This document shows, piece by piece, positions 1 to 7,952 of a DNA stretch of 64,000 nucleotides; positions within the stretch are counted from its first letter, which is position 1, and each line of letters starts with the position of its first letter. The stretch comes from Bryobacteraceae bacterium (GTDB lineage Bacteria; Acidobacteriota; Terriglobia; Bryobacterales; Bryobacteraceae). The position numbers and the translations under genes are program-made. The notes under the pieces were generated by a model. That model saw only the letters and a program-made list of their open reading frames with translations. It was not told where the DNA came from and ran no database searches. Where the stretch lies: contig BPGE01000001.1 of NCBI GenBank assembly GCA_026002875.1, positions 2,666,001 through 2,730,000 of the forward strand, written 5' to 3'.

Positions 1-288
1 CGGCCCCTCCGCGTCGGCAGGCGTCACCGGCGGCGGGGGCAGCTCGCCCACGTTCTCGCGCCACTCGCGTCCTGTCGCGACTTCGCGCACGACCAGATCG
101 CCGTCGCCCCGCTGCGGCATGAACGCATACGCCAGATACTTTCCATCCGGCGACAGCGTCACCGCCGAAATCGTCCGCCACGGGTCGAAGTCCCTGTGAG
201 TGATCGGGCGCTTCGAAGGCGCCTGCGCCGCCAGCGCGGCGGCCAACAGCAGAACCGTCGTCAGCTTTCTGCGAAGAATCGCACGCAT
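1..288 (-). CDS. S9-type (prolyl oligopeptidase-like) peptidase, N-terminal fragment cut by window edge
   Basis: Only the first 96 residues lie in the window; the frame is open to base 1. An ATG at 288 begins a signal peptide (basic MRAILRRK, then a Leu/Ala-rich core ending near AQA). After it comes the stretch SAVTLSPDGKYLAYAF, the propeller-blade pattern found at the start of exported acidobacterial S9 peptidases. The catalytic domain is off the window, so the family call rests on the N terminus alone. Another propeller protein of the TolB type could look the same here. It is transcribed leftward and lies 92 bases downstream of the carboxylesterase gene on the same strand. Confidence 0.6.
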   Translation of the reverse strand, partial: MRAILRRKLTTVLLLAAALAAQAPSKRPITHRDFDPWRTISAVTLSPDGKYLAYAFMPQRGDGDLVVREVATGREWRENVGELPPPPVTPADAEGP

Positions 289-380
289 GCGTGAATTATA
301 TCCGCCGCGCATGGCAGGCCCGCTGCAGCGTGCTCGCAGCGCAGCAAATGCCGGGTTGATGCGGCGCCAGGCCCCGGCTC

Positions 381-2063
381 TCAGGAAAGCAGAATCTTGC
401 GCAGTTCTCCTTCCGGATCGTCCACCATCCGGCATTCGTGATCGAAGACCATCGTCTGGCAACGCTGAGGATCGAACGGATCCCACCTCAAGCCGGGCTG
501 GCTGGGATTGCCGGTCCGGGCGAAATTGGCCCAGGCGGTCGCCATCTTTCTGGCCAGCGCGCGCGCCTCCGGTCCGTTGCCGGTTCCCTGCGCGCAGCGC
601 TCGGTGTTGTCGAAACAGAAAGCGAGCTCGGACGTGTGCCAGGCGCCGGCATCTTCCAGCATGGGCGATTGCCAGGTGAAGTAGTAGGTGAAGACCGGAG
701 CGCCCTTCTGGTTGTATTTCAGCGTGGCCATGCGCGTGACATTGTTGCGCATGTTAAGGGTGTTCAGACTGCTGCCGCCGCACATGTAGGACAGCGTGCG
801 GATGCTCTTCCGCGGATATGCCTTCTTCAGCCCCTCGACCAGCGCTTTGGCCTTCCCCTCGCCGTACATCTTCGTCAGCGTAGCCAGCCACTCAGCCTCC
901 GTGGGGCGGAAGCGCATGATATTGCCCTCTTCGCTGACCGAGCCGAACAGGATGGGCACGTTCTTCGAGATCTCCGGCGCGGCATCGTAAAAGGACCGCA
1001 GGGTGATGACGCGGCCGTCGACAGTCGGTCCATTCCCCACGCGCGGTTTCGCAGTTCCTGGCGCCGGAACCGGTCCGCCTGGACCCATCGGCGGGTTCAT
1101 CTTGGCCGCCACCGCGTTGGCGGCGGCGTTCAGTCTGGCCCATTCCATCTTCTGCAGTGCAGCGATGCCGCTGACGCCGAGCTCGGCGAACACCCGTTTA
1201 GCGAACTCTGCGGAGAGCTCCGCATCGGGCGGATTGCCGCCGCCGCCCGACTGCGCCGCAGCGCGATGGACAAGTCCTGCCGCCGAAGGCATTCCCAGCA
1301 GCGTGGTCACTTTGGAACCGCCGCCCGAGTTGCCGTAGATCATGACCCTGTCGGGATCGCCGCCGAAATTGGCGATGTTGTCCCGCACCCAGCGCAGCGC
1401 CGCCACAAGATCCGTCATGCCCACGTTCGCGGAATCGGCGTACGCAGGACCGCCGATCGAGGAGACATCCAGGAACCCCAGAACATTGAGGCGGTGGTTC
1501 ACCGTCACCGACACCACGTCGTGATGCCGTGCCAGTTGCGCCCCATCCTGGCTGGCCAGTTCGTAAGCCGAACCGAACGTGAAGCCGCCTCCGTGGATGT
1601 AGAACATCACGGGACGCCTGCCGCTGAGGCTGGGCGTCCAGATGTTCAGCTTGAGCATGTCTTCGCTTTGCCACCCGTCGGTCCACTGCTGCAGGAAGGT
1701 CTGTTCGATCGACCAGTCATGCAGGCGCTGCGGGCAATTGGGTCCATAGATCAGAGCGGGGTATTCGCCATCCCACGGAACCGGCGGCTTGGCCGGAAGC
1801 CAGCGGTTCTCTCCGCCGGTATCCGCGCCATAGGGGACGCCCTTGAACGTCAGGACGCCGTCCTCGACATATCCGCGCACTTTCCCGTATTGCGTCTTTG
1901 CAACAGCCCACCTCGGCGTGCTGCACGTCGCCCCCGCCGCCTTCTCTCTCTGGCTCGCGTCGCTGGGCGTGTTTCCTGCCAGCCCGGCGACGCCTGCTGT
2001 AGCAGTCAGGAGCGCATGGCGGCGATTGAGCCTGATCCTGCTTTCCGAACTCGGCCTGGACAC
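381..2063 (-). CDS. Exported type B carboxylesterase
   Basis: A 560-residue alpha/beta-hydrolase that should hydrolyse carboxylic esters outside the cytoplasm. The N terminus has RRHALLTATAGVAGLAG at about residues 14-30, a Tat-like signal. The oxyanion motif HGGGF is at 157-161 and the family hallmark SEDMLKLNIW at 133-142. The nucleophile elbow GNSGGGS puts Ser at about 246, where the usual form is GESAGG. A Glu in GSVSEEGN and a His in GAWHTSELAF are likely triad partners. Length is normal for para-nitrobenzyl-esterase-like enzymes. The substrate cannot be read from sequence. Upstream lies about 160 bases with no gene on this strand. Confidence 0.9.
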   Translation of the reverse strand: MSRPSSESRIRLNRRHALLTATAGVAGLAGNTPSDASQREKAAGATCSTPRWAVAKTQYGKVRGYVEDGVLTFKGVPYGADTGGENRWLPAKPPVPWDGEYPALIYGPNCPQRLHDWSIEQTFLQQWTDGWQSEDMLKLNIWTPSLSGRRPVMFYIHGGGFTFGSAYELASQDGAQLARHHDVVSVTVNHRLNVLGFLDVSSIGGPAYADSANVGMTDLVAALRWVRDNIANFGGDPDRVMIYGNSGGGSKVTTLLGMPSAAGLVHRAAAQSGGGGNPPDAELSAEFAKRVFAELGVSGIAALQKMEWARLNAAANAVAAKMNPPMGPGGPVPAPGTAKPRVGNGPTVDGRVITLRSFYDAAPEISKNVPILFGSVSEEGNIMRFRPTEAEWLATLTKMYGEGKAKALVEGLKKAYPRKSIRTLSYMCGGSSLNTLNMRNNVTRMATLKYNQKGAPVFTYYFTWQSPMLEDAGAWHTSELAFCFDNTERCAQGTGNGPEARALARKMATAWANFARTGNPSQPGLRWDPFDPQRCQTMVFDHECRMVDDPEGELRKILLS

Positions 2064-2224
2064 TCTGCCTCCTCTCCCGGCGCACCTGTTTCTCAGCCCC
2101 CTGATGTCAAGGAATCCTGATGCGGCAACCCGGGCGTCACTCGTTTTGTCTCCCTCGCGGAGCGCCGCCGCGCCCGGCAGGCAAAACTTGTCCGTAATGC
2201 CTGATTCTGAGCACGGTGTCCCGC

Positions 2225-2761
2225 TCAGTATACGTCCGCGTGTCTGCTGAAGTCAGAGATGGCCGCTTGCGCCTGTTCCCGGCGAAAACAGCCGTTCGCA
2301 AACGGGCCGAGCCGAATCCAGCGCTGCGGGCAGAACTGCCCCCAGGTCAGACAAACAGCGTTCAGCACCCCGGGAAAGCCCGCACACTTCCTGTCGCTTC
2401 GGTTCCGAAAGCGTCTGCTTATCCCGTTCCCGTCCGGCCGTTCAAGAAAATCGGGGCGTCGCACCCGTCTGGCCATGCAGGTCTTCGGCTTCCAGGGGAA
2501 CCTGAAGAGATCCCATGCGGTGCAGATCCCAAACACGGCCGCACCAGAAGCGACCGCTGCGGAGTCCATCGGTTCGCCGGGCATCAAGCTGAAATCCAGC
2601 AACAGCACAAACGCGGTGCACGCGGCAGCATTCGAGACCACGGCGGCGAGTCGGGCATTCGATCCCGCCAGGCGAATCAGAACCCAACCCAATGCCCAGC
2701 TCACGGCGCGCATCGCAGCCAGCGTGATCAGGAGCAACAGTCCGATCTTCAGCCGCCGCAT
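2225..2761 (-). CDS. Small membrane protein, doubtful C-terminal half
   Basis: Starting at ATG 2761 the first ~95 residues are convincing protein: MRRLKIGLLLLITLAAMR is a membrane segment, and two more hydrophobic stretches follow (around AAVVSNAAACTAFVLLLDF and AAVFGICTAWDLF), ending in FRFPWKP. The remaining ~80 residues are rich in Arg, Cys and Trp and read like untranslated sequence in frame. That suggests a frameshift or lost stop codon near residue 95. A longer upstream extension is possible but looks non-coding. No family is recognised. It sits in the decayed 2-6 kb stretch, divergent from the hicAB remnant. Confidence 0.4.
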   Translation of the reverse strand: MRRLKIGLLLLITLAAMRAVSWALGWVLIRLAGSNARLAAVVSNAAACTAFVLLLDFSLMPGEPMDSAAVASGAAVFGICTAWDLFRFPWKPKTCMARRVRRPDFLERPDGNGISRRFRNRSDRKCAGFPGVLNAVCLTWGQFCPQRWIRLGPFANGCFRREQAQAAISDFSRHADVY

Positions 2762-2904
2762 CAGCGTCTCGCCGTGACCAACGGCATCAGAAGAGACCCA
2801 TCCGACGCCGTGGCCGCGCATCGGTGACCTCTCCGCCCGCCGCTGCACGCAGCAACTTGCGGAATGCGGATGGCGCCATTGATGCCCGGACGGAAATGTC
2901 CGAT

Positions 2905-3136
2905 AGTGGCGGGCAAACGGTGCGGAGTTCGAGCGCAGAGTCCGGAAGCTGGCACGCCGCAGGAAGATTCCATGCCGGTTTGCAGCCGGCAAGGGAAAAG
3001 GCGGCCATGGCCGCCTGTATTTCGGCAACGAATTCACCACCCTCAAAGATCGCAAGGAGGAGATTGGCTGCGGCCTGCGGGCCAGGATGTGCGCGGATCT
3101 CCAGATCGACCCGCGTAAGCTGCAGGAGGCAAACCG
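2905..3136 (+). pseudogene. hicA: HicA-type toxin remnant, start codon out of frame
   Basis: The frame beginning at 2907 reads NGAEFERRVRKLARRR, then KGKGGHGRLYFG and TTLKDRKEEIGCGLRARM, then DLQIDPRKL. This resembles HicA mRNA-interferase toxins, in which a His in a GSH motif is catalytic; here it is GGH. The frame is preceded by TAG at 2904 and has no ATG, GTG or TTG. A GTG at 2905 would give M-A-G-K and then the toxin sequence if one base were removed near 2917, so a one-base frameshift is likely. The natural stop also seems lost: CGA at 3135-3137 sits where TGA overlapping the hicB ATG would be expected. Position directly before hicB supports the call. Confidence 0.6.
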
Positions 3137-3571
3137 ATGTCCGTGCTCAGTTATCCCGCGAAGTTCACCTCCGGCAAGGACGGCCGGATTCTGGTCGAGT
3201 CCGTCGATCTGCCCCGTGTGGCCTCGGACGGCGAAGGCGGGCGTGAAGCGATGGAGGAAGCCATCGATGCTCTCGGCTCCGGCCTCTCCATCCGTCTGTC
3301 CCGCCGGGAGGAGATTCCTGCGCCCTCGCCCGTGAAACGCGGCCAGCGGCAGGTGCCCGTGCCGCTCTGGCTGGCGCCAAAGCTCGCGCTCTATCTGGCC
3401 CTGCGCGAACAGAGGGTCAGCAATTCAGAGCTGGCTCGCCGACTCGGCGTTCACGAACGCGTCATCCGCCGCATGCTCGACCCGCGCCACGCCACGAGGC
3501 CCGAAAAGATCCAGGCAGCCCTTGCCGTGCTCGGCAAACAGATGACTGTTGAAGTGCGCGACGCCGCTTGA
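3137..3571 (+). CDS. hicB: HicB-type antitoxin with C-terminal helix-turn-helix
   Basis: A 144-residue protein. Residues 1-55 match the HicB partial RNase-H fold (FTSGKDGRILVESVDLPRV, then GREAMEEAIDALGSGLS). Residues ~75-135 carry a helix-turn-helix (SNSELARRLGVHERVIRRML) that would bind its own promoter. A strong AGGAGG at 3124-3129 lies seven bases before ATG 3137. HicB normally neutralises HicA by direct binding. Because the upstream toxin looks broken, this is probably an orphan antitoxin, perhaps kept as a repressor or on the way to loss. Family confidence is high; current role is inference. Confidence 0.8.
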   Translation: MSVLSYPAKFTSGKDGRILVESVDLPRVASDGEGGREAMEEAIDALGSGLSIRLSRREEIPAPSPVKRGQRQVPVPLWLAPKLALYLALREQRVSNSELARRLGVHERVIRRMLDPRHATRPEKIQAALAVLGKQMTVEVRDAA

Positions 3572-3676
3572 GGCGGCCCAGTCCTGAGGCGGCTCGTCCC
3601 GCAGTTGCGCCTCGATGGCTTAACATGAGCGTCTCAGTTCGGCCCTGTGCCGCAGTCAGCGCCGTGGCGTTCATCC

Positions 3677-3800
3677 CTACTGCGCCCGGATCAGCAGCTG
3701 GTCGATCAACGCCGCCGGTTCGCCGCACATCCTGCCTGTCAGCAGATCACGCTCTCTGACCGGATCAGACGCCTCCTTTCCCGCGTCCGGATCGGCGTCG
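3677..3800 (-). pseudogene. 3' scrap of a third secreted-protein paralogue
   Basis: Read leftward, this piece ends in CGEPAALIDQLLIRAQ and stop. That matches the C terminus CDELATFIDQFLIRAQ of the intact gene at 4974-5621. The preceding DPDAGKEASDPVRERD aligns loosely with DPDSLPAVTNVVRHPD of the same gene. The rest of the gene is absent; upstream the sequence becomes the antisense of the ankyrin-gene fragment. It is therefore a truncated copy left after a rearrangement. Confidence 0.5.
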
Positions 3801-3822
3801 AAAGCCTCCGGAGACGAAGAAA

Positions 3823-3968
3823 CGAAGGATGCTCCAGACGTTGCCGTCCGCCTTTCCCGTGTTGTGCTGACGAGCAAAGTGGCATCATCAGAGCAGGGAT
3901 GCTTGCCTTCGTCGCCGCCTGCCTGCTGCTGTCCGACCTGCACCAGGCCGCCCGCCGCGGGGACTGGA
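3823..3968 (+). repeat. Duplicated promoter and 5' end of the ankyrin gene (copy 1)
   Basis: About 145 bases here match 6352-6497 closely, with scattered substitutions and a few one-base indels. The match covers the sequence upstream of the ankyrin gene, its start codon and the first ~22 codons. It ends abruptly after the codons for AARRGD. Copy 2 carries the full-length gene. Confidence 0.85.
3899..3968 (+). pseudogene. Truncated 5' fragment of ankyrin-repeat gene
   Basis: ATG 3899 begins MLAFVAACLLLSDLHQAARR, identical to the signal peptide and start of the ankyrin protein at 6428. After AARRGD the reading frame leaves the homology and runs through unrelated Trp/Ser/Arg-rich codons to a stop at 4141. 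The upstream region is also duplicated, so a short exported peptide could still be made, but no function is implied. Confidence 0.75.
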
Positions 3969-4074
3969 AGTGGAGCCGTTCGAGGAGCCACTGCCCGTAC
4001 TGGCGCTGGCGGGATTCTTCGAACGCATCGGCCAGATCCTCCAGTGTGTCGAAGTCCAGCACCCAGTGTTGCGC
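3961..4074 (-). other. Possible coding remnant on the minus strand
   Basis: Antisense to the junction, one frame reads QHWVLDFDTLEDLADAFEE followed by SRQRQYGQWLLERLHFQ. It has protein-like composition but a TAG shortly upstream and no start codon. The words LDFDTLED resemble LHFDTLEDALRLF of the small protein at 7645, though the match is too short to prove common origin. I do not recognise the family. Confidence 0.25.
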
Positions 4075-4099
4075 AGTATTCTACTTGGAGCATCCCAAA

Positions 4100-4783
4100 C
4101 TACGGGGCTCTCTCAATGATGCCGTCGAGCCTGGCGGCTAAGCGATCGCACCAGTGCAAGTGACCAGGCCAGGTTTCATCCAACAACTGCTTGCGTTCGG
4201 TGTCGAACGTATCAATTGTGCACTCAAGCCTCACGGTCAGATGCCGCCTCAAAAAGATGATCGTCGCCGACCCGCGGTGAGTTGCGCTGTACACCAGATC
4301 GCCGATGGATAAGCCAGTCAAAGAGCCCCGCGGAAAGTCGATCGGAAAACTGGCTAATTCCTGTACGAAGAAATTCTCGGCCCGATCGAGGGAAGAAGCC
4401 GGCGTGACTCGAAGAAACACGCTCCGCGTGGTTCGGACAGGACCGCGCTGCGCGAGGGTTTCGACCGTTTCCACATCGCGAAAGAGGGTGAGCGGCCGCC
4501 CTGGCTTGGCCAGTCTATCCACAACCCCGGGAGATTCTGTCAGAGCGGCGTACATTTCCAAGAAGATCTTGCCGTTGCTCTTAGGCATGCTGGATGCCCG
4601 AACGAATCCTTCTGGCAAATAGCGTTTCCGGTTTGCTTCGTGTTCCTTCGAAAATGGACCGAACTTTGTATAAGGCTCGATCTTCTGCCCACTCTGCGGC
4701 CAAACGGGTGTGCAGAGCCAGAGCTGCGCTACAAACATCCACTGAAGGAGGATCAGCATGCCGGGTTTCTGACTGCTTTGCAT
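4100..4783 (-). CDS. Secreted protein, paralogue of 4974-5621
   Basis: A 227-residue protein starting at ATG 4783. The N terminus (MLILLQWMFVAQLWLCTPVWPQ within the first 30 residues) is a signal peptide. The body has no recognised domain. It shares with its upstream neighbour an ATIIFLRRHLTVRLE / VVIFLRRNAVVYVRY strand, a preceding block of similar size, and the last 20 residues (CDRLAARLDGIIERAP against CDELATFIDQFLIRAQ). Both genes point left and are separated by ~190 bases. Together with the scrap at 3677 they form a local family. An upstream extension to 4849 is possible but adds a charged leader before the signal peptide. Confidence 0.7.
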   Translation of the reverse strand: MQSSQKPGMLILLQWMFVAQLWLCTPVWPQSGQKIEPYTKFGPFSKEHEANRKRYLPEGFVRASSMPKSNGKIFLEMYAALTESPGVVDRLAKPGRPLTLFRDVETVETLAQRGPVRTTRSVFLRVTPASSLDRAENFFVQELASFPIDFPRGSLTGLSIGDLVYSATHRGSATIIFLRRHLTVRLECTIDTFDTERKQLLDETWPGHLHWCDRLAARLDGIIERAP

Positions 4784-4973
4784 CGGTTTTCTTCTGAGTC
4801 GTGTCTCGAGTGCTAATGTCAGCACAACCTTCCGGAAAGCGCAAACCATTGAATGACTGCATTCGCAGTAGAGAAGCGAGCTTCGACTACGATCGTGCCA
4901 TTCGGCGCCAGGGATCCGGCCGGCGCTCCCATTGGCCGGCCGGATGAACCCGCGGACGTAGTTGCCTTCATTC

Positions 4974-5621
4974 CTATTGCGCCCGGATCAGGAACTGGTC
5001 GATGAATGTAGCAAGCTCGTCGCATTTCAAGCCGATGAGAGGATCTGGGTGCCGAACGACATTCGTGACCGCCGGAAGAGAGTCCGGATCATAGGAAAAG
5101 GTCCTCGGCGAGTCATACCTCACATACACCACAGCATTGCGCCGCAAAAAGATGACTACCTTGGAATAAGACTCTCGTGCCCGTTCGTAGCACACTTCGC
5201 CATATGTCGGTGCCGCCACGTGTGAAAACTGAACTGGATAGCGTGCCAATCTGGAGGTCAGACCCTTCCTTGCCTCGTCGTGCGAAGGATAGATATCGGC
5301 CTCGACTCGAGCCGAATAGGTGGTTCTCTGTTTACCAGATCGGAGCACAGTCTCATAGAGCGTTTCGAACACAACAGTGGTGCTTTTCCCCATTGTCTCG
5401 GCTCGCTTTCGTAATTCCCGGGAGTTTTCCGGAAACCGCGAGGCCAATTCATGCGCAAGCGGCCGCAGGTCCGTGGTCAGCGCTCCTGCTGCCTGATCCT
5501 GCCAACCGGTCCGGTCGTGAGCGCACGAGTACTGTCCGCTTGCGGGGAGACTGAGAACGCTGACTCCTGCGGACAGCAACGCAAGGCCGGAGATGAGAGG
5601 CCCCATCTTTGCAACTCTCAT
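4974..5621 (-). CDS. Secreted protein, paralogue of 4100-4783
   Basis: A 215-residue protein with a clear signal peptide (LISGLALLSAGVSVLSLPASG) and an AAGGAG ribosome site nine bases before ATG 5621. The mature part has mixed alpha/beta character, with SRLARYPVQFSHV and a KVVIFLRRNAVVYVRYDS strand pair, ending FIDQFLIRAQ. It contains two widely spaced Cys residues, one near the mature N terminus and one near the C terminus (GLKCDEL), that could form a disulfide. No known family is recognised. Two relatives lie immediately downstream, which suggests tandem duplication followed by decay. Confidence 0.75.
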   Translation of the reverse strand: MRVAKMGPLISGLALLSAGVSVLSLPASGQYSCAHDRTGWQDQAAGALTTDLRPLAHELASRFPENSRELRKRAETMGKSTTVVFETLYETVLRSGKQRTTYSARVEADIYPSHDEARKGLTSRLARYPVQFSHVAAPTYGEVCYERARESYSKVVIFLRRNAVVYVRYDSPRTFSYDPDSLPAVTNVVRHPDPLIGLKCDELATFIDQFLIRAQ

Positions 5622-6351
5622 CTGCTGTGGCTCCTTTCTGCCCGACCGCCATCACAGTAACAGCGGCGAGGCTGGTGGTCGCCAGGCTCCGGGATGGAGG
5701 CATCGGTTACGCCAACGGCGAAGAAGCGTTCGGTTTCAAGCCTCAGAAACTGCCGCTCACTCCACAATTCAAGAGCGCCCCGTTGGCCCTCTGCGCCGGC
5801 GCGCCACACATCATCGGTTGATGCTATGGAACTGGATGCAGTGCGAACTGATCCTGACGGCATCCTGCCCCCGTAGAGCCGGAAGGCTTGACTATGGCGA
5901 AGAGTGCCAATGGAGTGTTGGGCGTGAAGTGAGCGGTCAAACACCTCCTGAACGCCGCACCCTCGCATGCTGCGTGGAACGCGTGCCGGTTGGAGTTGTC
6001 GGAGGACTGTCATCTCACGTCATCCCGAAGGCGCCCCGCTTGATTCCATCTCCATCTCCACAGGCTGGCGCGCCTCCCGGTCGAACGCCACGGTCCGCGG
6101 CGGGATCTGGGTCCCCGGATTCTTCGCCCGAGCCGGGGCATGTCCGGGCGTGAGAATCACAAACCCATGATGGGGGTCTTTCCGGAAATATACAATCCGG
6201 CGTATGACTGACCTGCTCTCGGGTTTCTGTTTTCACGATGCGGGTATTTCGGGCAGCACTGGTGCTCGTCGAGGCTCCAGCCGCCGGTGTATCCTGCGCC
6301 GCCGCGTTCGCTTGTCTCGGGCCAAATGCTGGCATCCCCGAGAAGTGGAAT
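5622..6351. other. Gene-poor stretch, no supported gene
   Basis: About 730 bases between the secreted-protein gene and the duplicated ankyrin leader. Several open frames exist on both strands, but none has a ribosome site together with protein-like composition. A minus-strand frame near 6020-6180 reads GFVILTPGHAPARAKNPGT and looks mildly protein-like, without a start. I see no RNA gene, repeat family or insertion sequence here. Confidence 0.5.
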
Positions 6352-6497
6352 CGAAGGATGCTCCTGACGCTGCCGCCCGCCTTTCCCGTGTTGTCCTGAC
6401 GCGCAAAGTGGCATCATCAGAGCAGGGATGCTTGCCTTCGTCGCCGCCTGCCTGCTGCTGTCCGACCTGCACCAGGCCGCACGCCGCGGCGACCTGG
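6352..6497 (+). repeat. Duplicated promoter and 5' end of the ankyrin gene (copy 2)
   Basis: This is the partner of 3823-3968. Here the duplicated segment leads into the complete ankyrin gene, so this is presumably the parental or surviving copy. The two copies are direct repeats about 2.53 kb apart, with the two secreted-protein genes between them. Confidence 0.85.
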
Positions 6498-7600
6498 AGC
6501 GAGTGCTCGAACTGCTCGATCAGGGCGCCGATCCCAACGAGTATGACGAGCTCGGCGGCACGGCGCTGCACGATGCCGCCTGGGCTGGCCACGCCGCCGT
6601 CGTGCGCCTGCTGGTCCGCCGCGGCGCCGATGTCAACGCGCGGCACAAGGAGGCTGGCTCGACGCCGCTGCACTACGCCGTCCTGATGAACCGCGTTGAA
6701 GCCGTGAAGGCGCTGCTCGAAGCCGGCGCCGACTACCGCATGCCGTTCCGCGGCGGCGCTTCGCCGCTGCACCTGGCCGCCAACCGCGGCCACATCGAGC
6801 TCATCGAGCTGTTCCTCGAGAAAGGCCTATCGCCCGCCGCCCGCGACGGCGCGGGGCTCACGCCTCTCGACGAAGCCGCGTGGAAAGGCCAGGAGGACGC
6901 CGCGCGGATCCTCATCGCCCGCGGCGCGCCTGTCAACGCCGCCAACCCGTCCACGGGCCAGACGCCCCTGCACGAGGCCGCCATCAAGGGTCACGCAGGC
7001 ATCCTGAAACTGCTGCTGGAAGCGGGCGCCGACCCTTCTCTCCGCGACCGCTCCGGCGCCACGCCGCTCGACGAAGCTCTCCGCTTCCGCCACACTGAAG
7101 CCGCCGCCGTGCTGGCCGGCACGGGCGGCGCGGCCAACCTCGAGGAGCGCCTGCGCGAGGCCGTGCTGCGTGGTCAGGCGGACATGGCCGCCCTGCTTCT
7201 CGGCCTGGGCGCCAACCCGCAGCCCCATCTGTTCGACGCGTGCCTGAAAGGCCATCGCACGGTGGCGGAACTGCTGCTGGCCCACGGCGCCCGCGTCGAC
7301 GCCTACAGTCCTGCGGGCACGACAGCGCTGCACGAAGCCGCCCTCGCCGGGCATGCCGCCGTCGCTGCGCTTCTGCTTGACCGCGGCGCGCCCGTCGACG
7401 CCCGCGACCGCGAGTCGGATGCCACGCCGCTCATGGTCGCCGCCAGCTGGGGACGCGAGTCTGTGGTCCGGCTCCTTCTGGAACGGGGCGCGAATCCGGC
7501 TCTGAAAAACCGCAACGGCAAAGACGCCCGCCGGCTCGCTCAGGAAGCCAGCCATGCCGCCATCGCCGATCTGCTCGCCTCCGCCCCCGGCCGGCCCTAA
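6428..7600 (+). CDS. Exported ankyrin-repeat protein
   Basis: A 390-residue protein with a short signal peptide (MLAFVAACLLLS) followed almost entirely by ankyrin repeats. Roughly ten or eleven units can be counted, each with the T/S-PLH-x-AA start and the LLL-x-x-GA-x-x helix end, for example TALHDAAWAGHAAVVRLLVR and TPLHEAAIKGHAGILKLLLE. The unit at about residues 230-285 is degenerate. No catalytic domain is fused. Ankyrin stacks bind protein partners; the partner here is unknown and the location is probably periplasmic or extracellular. The 5' end and upstream region are duplicated at 3823-3968. Confidence 0.9.
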   Translation: MLAFVAACLLLSDLHQAARRGDLERVLELLDQGADPNEYDELGGTALHDAAWAGHAAVVRLLVRRGADVNARHKEAGSTPLHYAVLMNRVEAVKALLEAGADYRMPFRGGASPLHLAANRGHIELIELFLEKGLSPAARDGAGLTPLDEAAWKGQEDAARILIARGAPVNAANPSTGQTPLHEAAIKGHAGILKLLLEAGADPSLRDRSGATPLDEALRFRHTEAAAVLAGTGGAANLEERLREAVLRGQADMAALLLGLGANPQPHLFDACLKGHRTVAELLLAHGARVDAYSPAGTTALHEAALAGHAAVAALLLDRGAPVDARDRESDATPLMVAASWGRESVVRLLLERGANPALKNRNGKDARRLAQEASHAAIADLLASAPGRP

Positions 7601-7644
7601 TCGATTTCCCTGCTCCCGCCGATATGTAGTGCGAGGCTGACCGC

Positions 7645-7899
7645 ATGACGCTCGCCAAAGCCGAGGCTGAAACCAACCGGATCATCCTTCACTTCGACAC
7701 CCTCGAGGACGCTCTCCGGTTGTTCTCGCCCTGGCGCGGCGCCGCGCCGCGCGCTCAGGCCGCTCAGCAAATCCACCATGCCTTGTCTTCCGTCGGACTT
7801 CTGCTGGAAGTCCGGATTCAGGGCCGCCCGGTGGCGGAACTCGGTTCCTCCCAGCCGCGCGGCCCCCTCTTTTCCCTGCTGAGCGGCACCGCCGCCTGA
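7645..7899 (+). CDS. Small hypothetical protein
   Basis: An 84-residue frame 44 bases after the ankyrin gene and on the same strand. It begins MTLAKAEAETNRIILHFDTL and continues EDALRLFSPWRGAA. The middle predicts one amphipathic helix (AQAAQQIHHALSSVGLLLEV) and a beta strand (LEVRIQGRPVAELG). No signal peptide, Cys pairs or known motif is present. It could be a cytosolic partner of the ankyrin gene by position only. An antisense frame covers the same bases, but its protein is less convincing. Confidence 0.5.
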   Translation: MTLAKAEAETNRIILHFDTLEDALRLFSPWRGAAPRAQAAQQIHHALSSVGLLLEVRIQGRPVAELGSSQPRGPLFSLLSGTAA

Positions 7900-7952
7900 G
7901 ATCCGCCGTGGCAGCCCCGGACAGGCCGCCGCCGGCCGTTCCACGTCAGTCC

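Noticed and set aside
438-2120. A 560-codon plus-strand frame over the carboxylesterase
   Set aside because: Mirror frame of the real esterase gene; no domain and His/Arg-rich composition.
5618-6013. A 131-codon minus-strand frame in the gene-poor stretch
   Set aside because: No ribosome site, no motif, and composition close to random; kept only as part of the intergenic description.
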